This document shows positions 52,601 to 64,000 of a stretch of DNA of 64,000 nt, in pieces (the stretch's first letter is position 1; every line of letters starts with the position of its first letter). The position numbers were made by a program, and so were the translations under genes. The stretch is from Asterias amurensis. Taxonomy: Eukaryota > Echinodermata > Asteroidea > Forcipulatida > Asteriidae. The stretch covers positions 4,094,501 to 4,158,500 of the forward strand of contig NC_092661.1 in NCBI RefSeq assembly GCF_032118995.1, written 5' to 3'. The notes beneath the pieces were generated by a model. That model was not told the DNA's origin and did no database searches. It worked only from the letters and a program-made list of their open reading frames with translations.

Positions 52601-55600
52601 AGCTGCTAAGCACAAAAATTTGCTAAGCATGAAATTTCTTCCTCAATAAAAACAGGATTACTAGCCAAATTTCCGTTTGTTGCATAGTGCTTGTTACTGG
52701 TATTCAGCTTTTGTTTGCCTATCCTGAAAATCACATGGGAATTTGGTTGGTAAACCTGTTTTTATCAAGGAAGAAATTTCATGCTAAGCAAATTTTTGTG
52801 CTTAGCAGGTCTATGAAATTGGGCCTAGGTGTGTGTCGTAATCACTAGGAAAATTGAATGCAACACCAATATGAAGTCACTTGACTGGTGAATGCAACAA
52901 ATTCAGTCAAAGAATGACATCCGAGTTGACAGCCAAATACAAAAGATACAATTATTTCCATTTGGTGCATATTGTTGCATTTAGAATGGTTAGGGTTGGA
53001 ACATGCCAACTGTTGGCAGTCAATCAAGCATGGAAGTCCTGGTTGGCGATAATAGTAACCCCTCGATTCATCCAAAAATCATGGATGAACCATGGGTTCA
53101 TTGAAGTTTTATCACAGCAGAAGCGACTGTACTTTAGTCGACTATAGTCGACCATTGGTTGATTTTGCCTGGTACCCAGGATGTATTCAATGCATAGGTA
53201 ACCATGGAACATTGACCAGCGGTTGACAAATGGTCACCACCCGAACTTGTTCCTAGTAGCTCCTGCATATCCTTCGGCCGGCTGAAAGCACCGATTTTAG
53301 TCAGACTGGTATTTCATGGAGGCCATGCATGGCCTCTGTTGTCCTTGGTCTTGGCTAGCGCTGGACAATATCACAAAGTGTCAAAAGTTCAGACGATGAA
53401 AACAACAATGGATGCATTATTTTAAATGATAGATATTTTTTTTCTTCTTTTTTCACAGTGGGCAAACTGCCATGTCTCGTCGACCCAGTTAGCGATCGTG
53501 TCATATCAGACGTCCAGACCATTGTAGATTACCTAGAGCAAGTCTTCAGGGAACCCTGTCTCATCCCAAAGAAGAAAGCCTTGCAGCAGGTTGGGATCGA
53601 TTTGTACAGAAAATTCACAGGGTAAGTCAAGAATCCTTAAAGGCACAGGGGTAGACTTTTCAAAGAGTTAGGACTAGTCCGACTTGTTGGAGATATTAAA
53701 AATTTAAAGGAACACATTGCCTTGGTTTGGCTGAGTTGGTCTTTGGAAAGCATTTGTAACCGTTTGTAAAATGCATGATTAAAATGATATTTTAAAAGTA
53801 GAGTACCATGACCCAAACAAGTATCACTCGAAATTGGGAGGTTTTACTTTTACCACGATCGGCCATTTATGGAAGTCAAATTTTTTACTCCCATAAAAGG
53901 CCGACCGTGTTAGTTCGCAAAGTAAAAGTAAAACCGCACATTTTCGGGGAAAATTTGTGTGAATCATTGTACTCTACTTTTAAAATATCTTTCTAGCCAT
54001 GCATTTTACAACAAACAGTAACAAATGCTTTTTAAAGACCAACTGACCGATCTAAGGCAGCGTGTTCCTTTAAGGCTGGTCCTACTACTACACGTTAGGC
54101 AAGTAACTTGAGATAAGACTAGTCTTAACTCTATGTGAAAACCACCCCCTGACACCTTAGGTAATTGTCAAAGACCAGTATTCTCACTTGGTGTATCCCT
54201 ACCTGCATAAAAATAAGAAATCTATACTCAATTGGTCATCAAAGTTGCAAGAGAATAATCAAAAAATCACCCTTGCCAAAGTTTGTGTGCTTTTAGATGT
54301 CTAATAGTATTTGCGTGTGAAATTACCTCCTTCTCAAAAACTCTGTTACTTCAGAGGGAGCAGCTTCTCACTGCTGTTTTGTTTAGTGCTTTCACACAGC
54401 CTTGTTGCCAACATTTTTTATTTTATGCAGCTCCCTTTTTCAGTCTTTCCTGTGCACCACTGAAACATGAACTTTATTTTAATAGTAAATTTGAAATAAT
54501 AATAATTTGGGGGGCTAATCGTCCTTACTCGCAGCTAGAGCTGAATTGCGAAGGACGCGGCTATACAACGTGTTCGAGAAGCAGGTATGCAAGGGCATAT
54601 TCAGCTGCCAGCCACATCAACCCATTATGACCACGGAGGACAGCCAAGATCGAAAGTGTTTGATTTTTTCCTGAGAGAGGAAAACTGGATAGTCAGGAAA
54701 ACCCTTGTGGCACAGCAGAGAACCAACGCACAACTCAACTCACATATGGCCCTGACCGGGAATCGAACCGGGGTCACCTTAGTGAGAGGCAAGCGCTTTA
54801 CGCACAAGCCAACCATGCTACCCTTAATTGGAGCAAGCACCTTGGGCAGTTTTGTGGATACCGACGCTTTAGAAAACGTCATCATTATTTATTTTTGTTC
54901 CTCTCTTTGTAACAGGTACTTAAAGAACACAAATCCCAACAAGGAAGAAGAGATGAAGACTGCCCTCAACCGAGAACTAGAGAAGTTAAATCTCAAGCTG
55001 GAAGAAAGCGGGAAGAAATACCTGGATGGAGACCACTTGACACAGCCAGACCTCCGACTACTCCCAAGGCTTCATCATGTCGTAGTCGCTGGCAAGATCT
55101 TCAAGGTGAGTTTTGGTTATTTTGCAAGGGAGGCATGTCTGGCCATGGCCTTCGGTGCCCCTGCTCTTGGCCTTGGTGCTTCTTTAAAAGTAGGCCTGGG
55201 CGACTAGTGAAATTTACTACTCGACTAGTGGCGCCTCAAAATTTTGTGACTTCGACACTAGGCGTGACTAATTTTTTTAGTCCCCAGATGCATTGCGGCA
55301 TATGGAGGCTGGGGCCTCTTTTACTTTTCAATTCGAATCACTTTATAATCCATGATGGGAAATTCATTCTGGTCTTGGCCTTGGTGCCCCTTCAAAAGAT
55401 TTCCCACTGACTTTAAGTTTTTCTTATGGAAATGCCCTTTGCAAAATAAAAATGGCCTTGCCCTTTTAGAGATGACGTTCCATGCCTGGGGAGGGTGAGA
55501 TTGGATGGTAGGCCAGGATTGTCAATGGGGCTGTTGGGGCCATGGTGGCCTCTGTTGCTCCTGATCTTTGCCTTGGTGGTCTGTCAAAAGATCCTATAGA

Positions 55601-58600
55601 CCAAAGCCGTGATCCCATTTGACTTTATTCACCTTTTCTTCTCTGAAGGAGTGTGGCCAGGGTTTTCTGGTTATAGAACATTTCCGAGGGTGAATTCCCA
55701 TATTTGCAATTAAAAAAGTACATCACAATGCAAGAACGAATTTAAGTATGTCAGACAAGATAAATGGTGTGCTTACTTGAGCCATGAATCGTTGCTCTGC
55801 CTACCAAAAATTTCTAGGCTTGCGATCACCATTCTTTGCTTACATGTACATGATGTACAGGGTAAGCGCCAAATTTCTGCGCTTGCTGTGTACATGGTGT
55901 ATGTAGTGAGTGGACTCACTTAACCACACAGGCAGAACTCCCTGCTAACCTGTAGTGTAATACATTTGAAGTAAGTGCGTAAGTCCCTGCAGATTCTTTG
56001 ATCACTGTCACCAGAGCCATGAAATTAGGCTCTAGTCTTGCTGATCGGTGACCCAGAAACCACAATAATATTCTACAAATACCTGGTGAAATGTTGTCAG
56101 ATTTGTAGATTTCTGTAGTTAGGCCCTATTGAATCCAGGAAAAGGAGGAACACAATTCAGGCATGTATGCTTTGGTTTTTGAAAGGGCAAGGACACCAAG
56201 GCATTTTCTCCTTGGCAAAGGGCACCATATAAGAAAATTGTAAGTTTCAACTGCAGAGCATGGGCACCAAGGCAATGAAAAGGGGGCACGGAAGCAATCG
56301 CCTTCGTTGCCTCTGTGAAGTATCATGTCTGAGGATTTTAATGAGCGGAGGTGTCAATCTTGATAAGGAGGTAGTTGCCAAGCAGAACCTAGGCAGGGCT
56401 GCCAGGGTCATAGTCTGGGACATGTTCACTGATAGTCAAACAATAAGATAGCTACAACAGTTTGTTTACTATCTCAAGTACTGCAATGCCTTTCTGTATG
56501 TAAATAGTTACATAGACTTCAGTCCAAATGCAATCCATATCCAGGCCTACTATTTGACCTAGATATGTACATGTACCTACTAATGTACACTTAGTAAAAA
56601 CTCCGATGAGTTTACCAGCTAACTTATTTGAAACATTAAACTGCAGGCTGGCATACATTGGGTTCACTAGTTCACATACATTGTTGTATACATTCAAAAC
56701 CACAGTGAATGATTGATATAATGAAGTGTCACACGTACAATGTCTACACAGGAGTGTTAAAGGCAGTGGACACTATTGGTAATTACTCAAAATAATTATT
56801 AGCATAAAACCTTACTTGGTGTCGAGTAATTGGGAGAGGTTGATAGTATAAAACATTGTGAGAAACGGCTCCCTCTGAAGTGACGTAGTTTTCAAGAAAG
56901 AAGTAATTTTCTGCAAATTTGATTTCGAGACCTCAAGTTTAGAATTTGAGGTCTCGAAATCAAGCATCTGAAAGCACACAACTTCGTGTGACAAGGGTGT
57001 TTTTTATTTCATTCGTATCTCGCAACTTCGACGACCACATGAGCTAAAATTTTCACAGGTTTGTTATTTTATGCATAATGTTTAGATACACCAAGTGAGA
57101 AGACTGGTCTTTGACAATTACCAATAGTGTCCACTGTCTTTAAAGTTGTTTGTGTACTGTGTTGATGAATTCACCACATGTATTAAACTGTATTGCATGC
57201 AGGCTGGCATAGTTTATTAAAGATGACTACATTACCATTGAAAACCACAGTGGATGACATTGAACAGTTGAACACTGTTGAATGATCTGACAGTAGGATG
57301 GTGTACTGTCATGACTGTCATGACTGTGTACTACATCCGCATTAACCACATGATTGTGGGCTGGCATACAGGGCCCAATGGACCCTTCCCATGAAATATG
57401 CTAATTACCTTCACGCATGCGTACAGATCCTGTTGGTTGGCAAACGCCATAGAGTTGTGCACTAAGCAGATGCGCAATCGCGTCTGCGTCACGCAGCCAT
57501 TAGCCGTGTACAAAACAGCGCGATATTCCCTCAGTTTTGCCAACCAAAATGTTAATGCGCACGCGCTATGTGCAATTTACATTCATGGGAAGGGTCTACT
57601 TCATGGCTCTGCTTACTGCTTAATTCTGCGCTTACGATCACGATTCCCCGCTTAGGTGCAAGCGCCGAATTTTTGCACTAGCCTTGTAAGCGTAGAATGC
57701 CTTGTGACTCTGAGTATGCACGTGCAGAAGTCAAAAATCGATACTACCTCGTGAAATTCCCCGCTTCCGTAAGCGCCGATTCTGTGCTTTCGGTAAGCAG
57801 AGCCATGAAATTGGGCCCAGGTAGTTTGTTTACCATTGAATGGTCAGACAGTAGGAGGGTTAACTGTGTACCTTGAAGATGCATTCGCCACACAGTACAC
57901 AGTGTGTATTTCAGGCTGGCATCTATAGTTTATCAGATCATTCAAGTACTGAATGCTTTAAGACCATGGCTCAATTTCATTAAAGCCTGTAAGCACATTT
58001 ACTTCTCTCTTAAACTTGTTGTTTTTAAACCATGAGCTTTCCTCCCCAATGTTTTATCAAGGGAATCAATGTGTGGTAAAGAGACTTTCAACTAGTGGTT
58101 TAATCCCAACGAGGCCTGGTTCTTGATAATTTTACCGAGACGAAATTGAGGTAAATTATAAAGAACCAGGCCTCAGCAGGTTTAAACCACTAGTTGAAAA
58201 CCGATTCAACACACTTTGATTCTCATTTATAAATACCTTTTCCGTCAAAAACATCATACATTTTTTGGGGTCAAAAAGTTAAATAAATGCAAAAATGATA
58301 TTGTTAAATGATTTCTTTCAACACAACACCCCTCCAGCTATGAAATGGTAAAGCCCTCCGCCGCCCTCGGGTAAACAACTCCTTATAAGGGAATGCTGTG
58401 CGCGTTGCGCGTGTGGCGCGATGTGGCACAACTGTTTCAGCCGTTGCTCTCGACCAATAGGGAACAATAGGAATAAAGAAACTGTCTTATAAAAACAGGT
58501 GCAAGGTCGCGTGTCACGCCCATGAATTAACACTTTTTACCGGTCATAAACAAAGGTTTATACACACCCACGTGACGCGCTCTCCACCAATAGGAATAGC

Positions 58601-59612
58601 GGAACTGTCTGAGGTTATAATGAATGTAGTTTATCAGATCATTCAAGTACTGAATACTTTAAGACCATGGCCCAATTTCATTAAAGCCTGTAAGCACATT
58701 TACTTCTTTTTTGAACTTGTGGTTTTTTAACCAATGAGCTTTCCTCCCCAGAGTTTTATAATGCAGTTAAGTTCTAAAGTTAACTAAAACCCACCACCCT
58801 CTGGATTCACTCTTCTATCTCAACTGCTACAAGTACATGTAGCAGGCCTAATGCTTTCCTTTTTTGAAAGGGCAAACGCACCAACATGACCAAGACATTT
58901 TGTCCTATGAGGAAATTGTAAACTTCTACTGGAGCATTTCAAGGGCACCAAGGCAATGGCCAGGGGGCATGTGGGCAATCGCCCCCGTTGCCTCCTGGGC
59001 CCAATTTCATAGAGCTGCTTAAGCAAAAAATTCTGCTTAAGCAAAATAATCCATGCTTAGTAAAATCAGAATACTGGCCAAGACTCCACTCAAATGTTGT
59101 GCTAAGTAAACAACAGCTAAATACCAGTCACAAGCAATGTACATGTATATGGCATGAAATTTTTGCCAGTAACATGTGTAAAATAAGCAAGCTATTTTCG
59201 TGCTTAACCAAATTTTTTGCTTAAGCAGCTCTATGAAATTGGGCCCTGGAGTATGGAAACTGTAAATTTCTATTGGAGCATTTCAAGGGCATAGGCAATG
59301 GCCATGGGGCAAACCCCCTTGTTGCTTTCAGGAAGTGTTAGGCCTGTGCTACTAAAGATATATTGTAGCATATATATTTTTATCCCCAACGCAAGAATTA
59401 AATAAGTTGTCCTTTTTCTCCAACAGGGCTACGAAATCCCAGACGAGGAGAACAAGTACGGGCGCTTGAAGCGCTATCTTGAGGACTGGAAGCAAGAGGA
59501 GGTGTACCAGGAGACAAAGTATTCGGACCGAGACATCGAATTCGGCTGGTTCAAGACAAGAGGACTCGACCGATTGTACATCAAGACAAAAACAGGTTAC
59601 AGACTCAAATAA
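49638..59612 (+). CDS. CLIC: CLIC / EXC-4-like chloride intracellular channel protein
   Basis: Five exons: 49638-49877, 50883-51033, 53459-53621, 54916-55105 and 59427-59612. They join in phase to 309 aa plus TAA. Residues 1-70 are an acidic, proline-rich extension with a run of six prolines. The CLIC core (about 71-309, near the 240 aa of CLIC1) has a thioredoxin-like domain, a cis-proline in GKLPCLVDP (P135), and an all-helical GST-type C domain with DGDHLTQPDLRLLPRLHHVV, matching the CLIC DGNxLTxADxxLLPKLH signature. The usual CPFS redox site is replaced by D91-V-H-C94, so the first cysteine is Asp. A similar substitution is known in nematode EXC-4. CLIC proteins are soluble glutaredoxin-like proteins that can insert into membranes and act in tubulogenesis and vesicle biology. 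Here glutathione-type catalysis through the first Cys looks absent. Which CLIC subgroup it belongs to is uncertain. Confidence 0.87.
50432..50565 (+). repeat. Type E SINE 3' fragment in CLIC intron 1
   Basis: CTCGAACACGTTGTGTAGCT, AATCAGCTCTTAGCTGCGAG and GATTAGCCTCCCAAATTGTT match the 3' half of the SINE at 62328-62668. Confidence 0.82.
51059..51600. mobile_element. MITE-I copy 2 in CLIC intron 2
   Basis: GGTGACTAGTCGATATTAGC pairs with GAGCTCATCGACTAGTCACC, with an inner AAGTTGACAAACTAGTT hairpin. A second CCCGGGGAGCTATT-like hairpin lies at 51385-51460. Confidence 0.8.
52185..52576. mobile_element. MITE-C copy in CLIC intron 2
   Basis: TTAA-bounded, full palindrome centred on GGAGTCAAATGTTTGACTCC. 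Confidence 0.88.
52585..52826. mobile_element. MITE-D copy 3
   Basis: GGGCCCAATTTCATAGAGCT to TCTATGAAATTGGGCC, with GAAATTTCTTCC and GGAAGAAATTTC inner arms. It lies 8 bases after MITE-C. Confidence 0.85.
53646..54145. mobile_element. MITE-G copy split by MITE-C
   Basis: AAAGAGTTAGGACTAGTCC at the left and GACTAGTCTTAACTCTATGT at the right. MITE-C occupies 53704-54072. Confidence 0.8.
53704..54072. mobile_element. MITE-C nested in MITE-G
   Basis: TTAA at both ends; arms somewhat diverged (AGGAACACATTGCC and GGCAGCGTGTTCCT). Confidence 0.85.
54147..54378. repeat. MITE-A/E-like fragment
   Basis: CTGACACCTTAGGTAATTGT and CAGTATTCTCACTTGGTGTA, then loses similarity before the right end. Confidence 0.6.
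54498..54842 (-). repeat. tRNA-derived SINE (type E) in CLIC intron 3
   Basis: Minus strand has GGTTCGATTCCCGGTCAGGG and a GTGCGTAAAGCGCTTGCC head, then a body ending in ATTATTATT. It ends about 75 bases before CLIC exon 4 and makes a spurious 206-codon ORF that reads through into that exon. Confidence 0.85.
56757..57142. mobile_element. MITE-A copy in CLIC intron 4
   Basis: Closest to the inferred consensus: both terminal repeats, both TTAA, and an intact GATTTCGAGACCTCAAGTTT hairpin. It interrupts a solo unit of the 116 bp family. Confidence 0.9.
57590..57821. mobile_element. MITE-D variant (like 10989-11227)
   Basis: CATGGCTCTGCTTACTGCTT at the left and GTAAGCAGAGCCATGAAATT at the right, with GTAAGCGC inner repeats. 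Confidence 0.75.
57925..58057. repeat. Direct repeat left of MITE-H3
   Basis: TAGTTTATCAGATCATTCAA to TTTCCTCCCCAATGTTTTAT; about 90% or more identical by eye to 58627-58759. Confidence 0.88.
58060..58625. mobile_element. MITE-H composite, copy 3
   Basis: The most complete copy of the hairpin plus TIR element pair; lies exactly between the two direct repeats. Confidence 0.82.
58627..58759. repeat. Direct repeat right of MITE-H3
   Basis: Second copy of 57925-58057. Confidence 0.88.
58997..59246. mobile_element. MITE-D copy 4 in CLIC intron 4
   Basis: Intact GGGCCCAATTTCATAGAGCT and AGCTCTATGAAATTGGGCCC ends, about 180 bases before CLIC exon 5. Confidence 0.9.
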
Positions 59613-60797
59613 GGCAAGCTATTCCTCTAGATCATGTTTCGGATGTTGTTTTTTTGTTTTGTTTTTGTTTTAAGGCCTGGAATTTCATAGTTTTTTAAAA
59701 GGCATGGCCTTTCACTTTGGACAAAATGTTGGAAGGGGCACATCACATCCATAAACCTTGTGCCTTGACGTCACCAAGCTGCACTCGTAGAGGCAATGCT
59801 TAGAGGTAAACGATGAAACAATGGAAACGCGCTGATTTGTATGCGCTGCGCACAAGATTGGCAAATGAACATCTTCCTTTTGACCTCTAGATGAGGGCGC
59901 CCTACTTGAATGATGTCATGCATTTAAGGTGTCTATGTAATCTTTTGAAGGGCACCAAGGCAAGACCAGGGCAAAGGAAGCCGTGGCCTTTGAGAAATTC
60001 CAGGCCTGTACTTTTTTTTCCAACGGATTATTCTTGTACATTGTAAATGACTTTAAAATCAACTTCACAGTTTTTTGATAAACTCTGAAACTTTGTCCAG
60101 TTTTATCCCCTGTACTCCTTAAAGAATTTGAAATAACAGACTAACGTAATTCCTACAACTTCAACAAATTATAATCGCTATTGAGTTGAAATTGACAATC
60201 AACAATATTATAAGGGACAAGTGTTGAATTGTTTTAGTTTCTTGAGGAAACTTAACTTGGTTTGAATCAACCTCTGGATTGGGTTTTGGGCTGTCTCAGC
60301 GAATTATGTGCTTTTTGCAAAATTATTTAGAATTTTGTAGTTACACAGATTTGTACCAATTGCTGAGACAAAAAAGTATTAAGGTTCAAAACTTTCTGGA
60401 AACTCTTAGAACTACCGTTTGAGCAACTGACTGCCCTGTTTGTATTTAAGTATCTGATTGTGAAGCCGCAGTACTTTTTTAAGCACTTTTTTGACCAGCC
60501 TTCAAAAGTTAAAGAATGATTTACATTATACCTAAAAGAATTTGCGAACCCAATCTTTCCCCCGCCCCCTACCCTACCCTTGTTTAGATTTCGATAAAAT
60601 TAACTTCCCCCAAAAGCAGAGTTGAGGATCCCCATTTGAATGTGATTTTAAAACAAGTAGGAAACTAAGGTTTTTTTTCCTCAATATTATCTTCCTGAAA
60701 TGCACGGACTCCCACCTTCATTTTATGCTTTCCATAGGAACTAGTTATCAGGAACCAGACTAGTGGTTCGTTGAACTTCCATTTAGTGGTTAGATCT

Positions 60798-61187
60798 GGG
60801 CCCAATTTCATGGAGCTGCTTTAAGCAGAAAATATTGCTGAACAACTTTCTGCTATGTGGGATTTGAGGTATCAATTTGGTTTGCGGTAACACATGTAGT
60901 ACATGTACATGTACATACATGTTTGTTCTTTTGAGAATTTGTCTTGCTTTTCATTCTACTATGTTTTGTTCTACCACAAAGTAGATTTTCGAAACTTGAG
61001 AGACTTCTCAGTTCTGAAAAGAACTGTCCCACTTTTTACATCTTCTGCTCAGCAGAAATGAGCAGGATACCAGTCACAAATTATGCATGTGACATGGTGT
61101 TTTGGTTGGAAACCCTGTTCTGGTAAGCATAATTTTGTTGTGCTTAGCTACTTTTTGTGCTTAAGCAGCTCTAAGAAATTAGGTCCC
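60798..61187. mobile_element. MITE-D copy 5
   Basis: GGGCCCAATTTCATGGAGCT and GCAGCTCTAAGAAATTAGGT ends, with a longer and diverged interior. Confidence 0.75.
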
Positions 61188-61192
61188 GGGGT

Positions 61193-61411
61193 CGATTTCA
61201 CAAAGAGTTAGGACTAGTCCTAGTTAGGACTAGTCCTAACTAGGACTAGTCCTAGTTAGGACTAGTCCTAACTAGGACTAGTCCTAGTTAGGACTAGTCC
61301 TAACTTAGGACTAGTCCTAGGAGATATACGTAATAAATGTATAAGTTAGGACGATAAACTCTTCCTAACTCGAGATAAGACTAGTCTTAACTCTTTGTGA
61401 AATCCACCCCT
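61193..61411. mobile_element. MITE-G with amplified GGACTAGTCC palindromes
   Basis: GATTTCACAAAGAGTTAGGA and TTAACTCTTTGTGAAATC ends. Between 61209 and 61320 the palindrome TTAGGACTAGTCCTAA recurs about seven times. Confidence 0.9.
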
Positions 61412-62327
61412 GATTGGTTTTATAGTAATCTAAGGGGTGTTTTTTTTGTCTAGTGGCAAAACACCAACCAATATTTCACAAACGTAGGGCGTCGACAGTG
61501 ACTGTCGAGCCTGTCAGTAAGCTATGTAAATATTGAAAGAGGAAACTGCACTATGGTAACAATGAACTGTATGACTAGAAAGAATAACCAAGGGCATGTT
61601 TTTAACCACAAGCTCCTGGTTGGATATTCAACTTTGCACCCTTTATATTTATGTGATGTCAACTGTACTTGGAGTTGAAGAAGCTCTCTGAATCACTATT
61701 TGTGAATGATATAATATTTAGTTTGGAATGAGATCTTAAATGGCTTTATTTGTTGGGCAAATCATTTAATCTGAAATGGAAATAATCACACCTCTTTGGT
61801 ACGTGTACGTGTACATGCAATTTATAGCTGAGGCTGTCATTATTCAGTTGGTTTTAGGCTTTGTCAAAGATTAAGAAATTGTCTGGAAGAGAACCTTTAG
61901 CTGCTTTAGAGAGAGACTATCATGTCTACTGCAGTCACTGAAATGCATGCACTGCTGGAAAAAGGTAGTCTTTTCACAAGCAGTGGCTTGCTTTGTCAAT
62001 TGAATGGCATGAAATGCTGCCTTACAATGTATCCTGCTCATTGTATACATGTACAGTATCAGTTTCTTTATATTCAAATTTTTGGTTGAGGTCGATTTGT
62101 TTTCGACTTGTTGTCCCTATGAACATGATGAATACAAATCTTGTTTTACTTTTGGGGTCTGACAGATAATGTATTATGTAGGCATCATGAAAATGCATCT
62201 AGGGTATTTCTCAAATGCCCAAATGCCTTAAATGTCATTGTCTTAATTTCCCGTGACCATTGCCTTTGTTACCCCTGGTCAATGCCGGGGTGCTCTTGGC
62301 CAATTTCCCTTTGTGTCCCGAGTCGCT

Positions 62328-62668
62328 ATTTACTTGGGTGGCACGGTTGGCTTGTGCGTAAAGCGCTCGCCTCTCACCAAGGTGACCCCGGTTCGATTCC
62401 CGGTCGGGGCCATATGTGAGTTGAGTTGTGCGTTGGTTCTCTGCTGTGCCACAAGGGTTTTCCAGACTAACCGGTTTTCCTCCCTCAGGAAAAAATCAAA
62501 CACTTTCGATCTTGGCTGTGCTCCGTGGTCATAATGGGTTGATGTGGCTGGCAGCTGAATGCGCCCTTGCATGCCTGCTTCTCGAACACGTTGTAGCCGC
62601 GTCCTTCGCAATTCAGCTCTTAGCTGCGAGTAAGGACGATTAGCCCCCCCAAATTATAATTATTACTG
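62328..62668 (+). repeat. tRNA-Glu-like SINE (type E)
   Basis: Head at 62338-62412 with GCGCTCGCCTCTCACCAAGG and CCGGTTCGATTCCCGGTCGG. The body is the complement of 54498-54842 and the tail is AATTATAATTATTA. The acceptor stem does not pair fully, so it is not called a tRNA gene. Confidence 0.87.
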
Positions 62669-63957
62669 GAGTTGCCTTTGCACCACTGGTCATACCTTGG
62701 TGCCCTGCCCTCCCTAGTCAATGTCTGGGTGTTCTTGGGCAATTTGCCCTGGTGTAAATGTGTACCTACATGTAGTCTTAGCCTGGATGCCTCTGGCATT
62801 GCATTTGTACAGCATGTCTCTGTTCATGCGTTGTTGCCCCTTGGCCCGGATTGCCCTAAAACACCTTTCCTCATACATGTACAAACAGATTCATTTAATA
62901 TCATATAAATAATAATAATTAGCGGCTTTGTGCTCAAATCTGCACAATTGCTCGCAGCACTGGACTCTCACAGAAACAAAAACAAAGTGCTTTGACCTTT
63001 TGAAGTGTATCCAGTCAGCTTTTTCATGGCTTTCTTGGTTCATGAGCTCTCTTTATAGAAGAATGTCAGTTTTATTTAGACTAAACATGTGCATGGATTA
63101 GTAAATTGCTTCCTTTGATACTTCAGGCGCTACATATTTATTTAAACGACTGGGTCCACTAACTTTTTCTGGGATTGTAACTGCAGTAAGCTTGGGCGAT
63201 ACCACGTTATTATCGATTATCGCGATACTTATTTGGAAACGATTTTGGTATTTGATCGATTTGGTTTTAATCGAAACACATGTATTAAAACCAAATCGAT
63301 CCGATATCAAAATTATCGCGATATATCGCAATATCGATTAAGTATTGCAATATCGCGATGTATTTCCTAGCTGAGACATCTTGCACCCCATAGGTTTGGA
63401 GTAAAACCAGAAGAATAGGTCATTAGAACACCTCTCTTATGCGATGACAGCTCTTCTACAACTTTCCTTGGGAGTTTGAAGACTGATGATGTCGAATTTA
63501 ATTAATCGCGAATATCGTGATATATTGTCGGTGATATATCGTGAATAAAATAAATCGATATCGCCCAAGCTTAAACTGCAGGTACTTCCTGCAACCTTTG
63601 CTAACCTTTGACATGGATGTATTTTATTTCTTTTGTTTGTTAAAAAATTGGAAGTATGTGTACTATCCCCTGATTATGTGAAAACATCCAACACTATAAA
63701 AAAATAGAGCAAATGCACATCTAATGCACGTACTATGTAGGTGTTAAAAATGATACGTACGACAAGGCCAGCATTCACCTGTTCTCAGTATTTCTAGGAC
63801 AGGCGCTGAAAGTCGGAGGGCCAGGCAGGTTAACACAGTGGACAAAGAATCTCTTGTAGCCTAGAAAATTAGTAGTCACAGTTGTGTTTGTGACAATCGC
63901 TGTACAACATTTGCACTCAGTCACCATTGTGCTTTATATAGAGCTTATTTTCGTCAT
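62669..63957. other. Distal 3' region
   Basis: Holds only MITE-J (63186-63575) among recognised items. The rest is AT-rich and unassigned. Confidence 0.5.
63186..63575. mobile_element. MITE-J copy 2
   Basis: TAAGCTTGGGCGATA and ATATCGCCCAAGCTTA ends, with nested ATCGCGATAT palindromes. Opposite orientation to 12124-12447. Confidence 0.88.
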
Positions 63958-64000
63958 TTAAAGGCAGTGGACACTATTGGTAATTACTCAAAATAATTAT
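63958..64000. mobile_element. MITE-A, cut by the window edge
   Basis: TTAA followed by AGGCAGTGGACACTATTGGT and the start of the interior. Confidence 0.85.

Larger units (their letters stand above)
59613..62327. other. CLIC 3' flank
   Basis: Contains the probable 3' UTR, then MITE-D (60798-61187) and MITE-G (61193-61411). Several phrases resembling GGCACCAAGGCAAGACCAGG (59950, also near 56270 and 58930) belong to a low-level dispersed repeat. No further exon was recognised. Confidence 0.5.

Noticed and set aside
54587..55207. 206-codon ORF overlapping CLIC exon 4
   Set aside because: Starts inside an inverted SINE and reads through the exon 4 acceptor; only the exon part (54916-55105) is CLIC coding.
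62338..62412. Functional tRNA-Glu gene
   Set aside because: The acceptor stem is mismatched and the sequence continues into a repeated SINE body also found at 54498-54842.

Overview
The window is animal nuclear DNA. Its genes are split by GT-AG introns, intergenic DNA is AT-rich, and most of the non-coding sequence is small inverted-repeat transposons, tRNA-derived SINEs, LINE fragments and satellites. The gene set (SLC22 transporter, mitoribosomal uS15m, a rhodopsin-like receptor, FANCG, a CLIC protein) and the repeat style suggest a marine invertebrate deuterostome. My best guess is an echinoderm, possibly a sea star; this is inference, since no species-specific marker was searched.

Layout. 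1-2406 (+): last three coding exons of an SLC22-type organic ion transporter. 2407-6728: intergenic, with a duplicated ~290 bp segment and repeats. 6729-15397 (+): complete seven-exon MRPS15 gene (295 aa), followed by a ~23 bp minisatellite in its 3' UTR. 17755-18753 (-): intronless class A GPCR (332 aa), convergent with MRPS15. 18712-20440: tandem repeats whose first units carry copies of the GPCR start-codon region. 22250-22735: GC-rich minisatellite. 23033-46280 (+): complete 14-exon FANCG-like gene (815 aa). Its introns hold a 22 bp minisatellite, a 116 bp and a 93 bp tandem array, three LINE remnants on known strands plus one RTE-like remnant, and many MITEs. 49638-59612 (+): five-exon CLIC/EXC-4-like gene (309 aa). 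59613-64000: 3' flank with SINE and MITE copies.

The five genes do not form an operon or pathway. FANCG serves DNA crosslink repair, MRPS15 mitochondrial translation, CLIC membrane or redox biology, SLC22 organic ion transport, and the GPCR sensing of an unknown ligand. All exon joins given were phased by hand and each reading frame stays open to one stop.

The most striking content is the transposon layer. One ~390 bp TTAA-flanked family (called MITE-A here) has about 20 copies in 64 kb. Several other foldback families also sit between TTAA tetranucleotides, and one insertion into a recognisable host repeat shows the TTAA duplication directly. At least ten insertions of one repeat inside another can be read, giving a relative chronology. 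A 677 bp Mutator-like element has inserted exactly at the MRPS15 exon 6 splice donor, and its 9 bp target duplication has copied the donor site.
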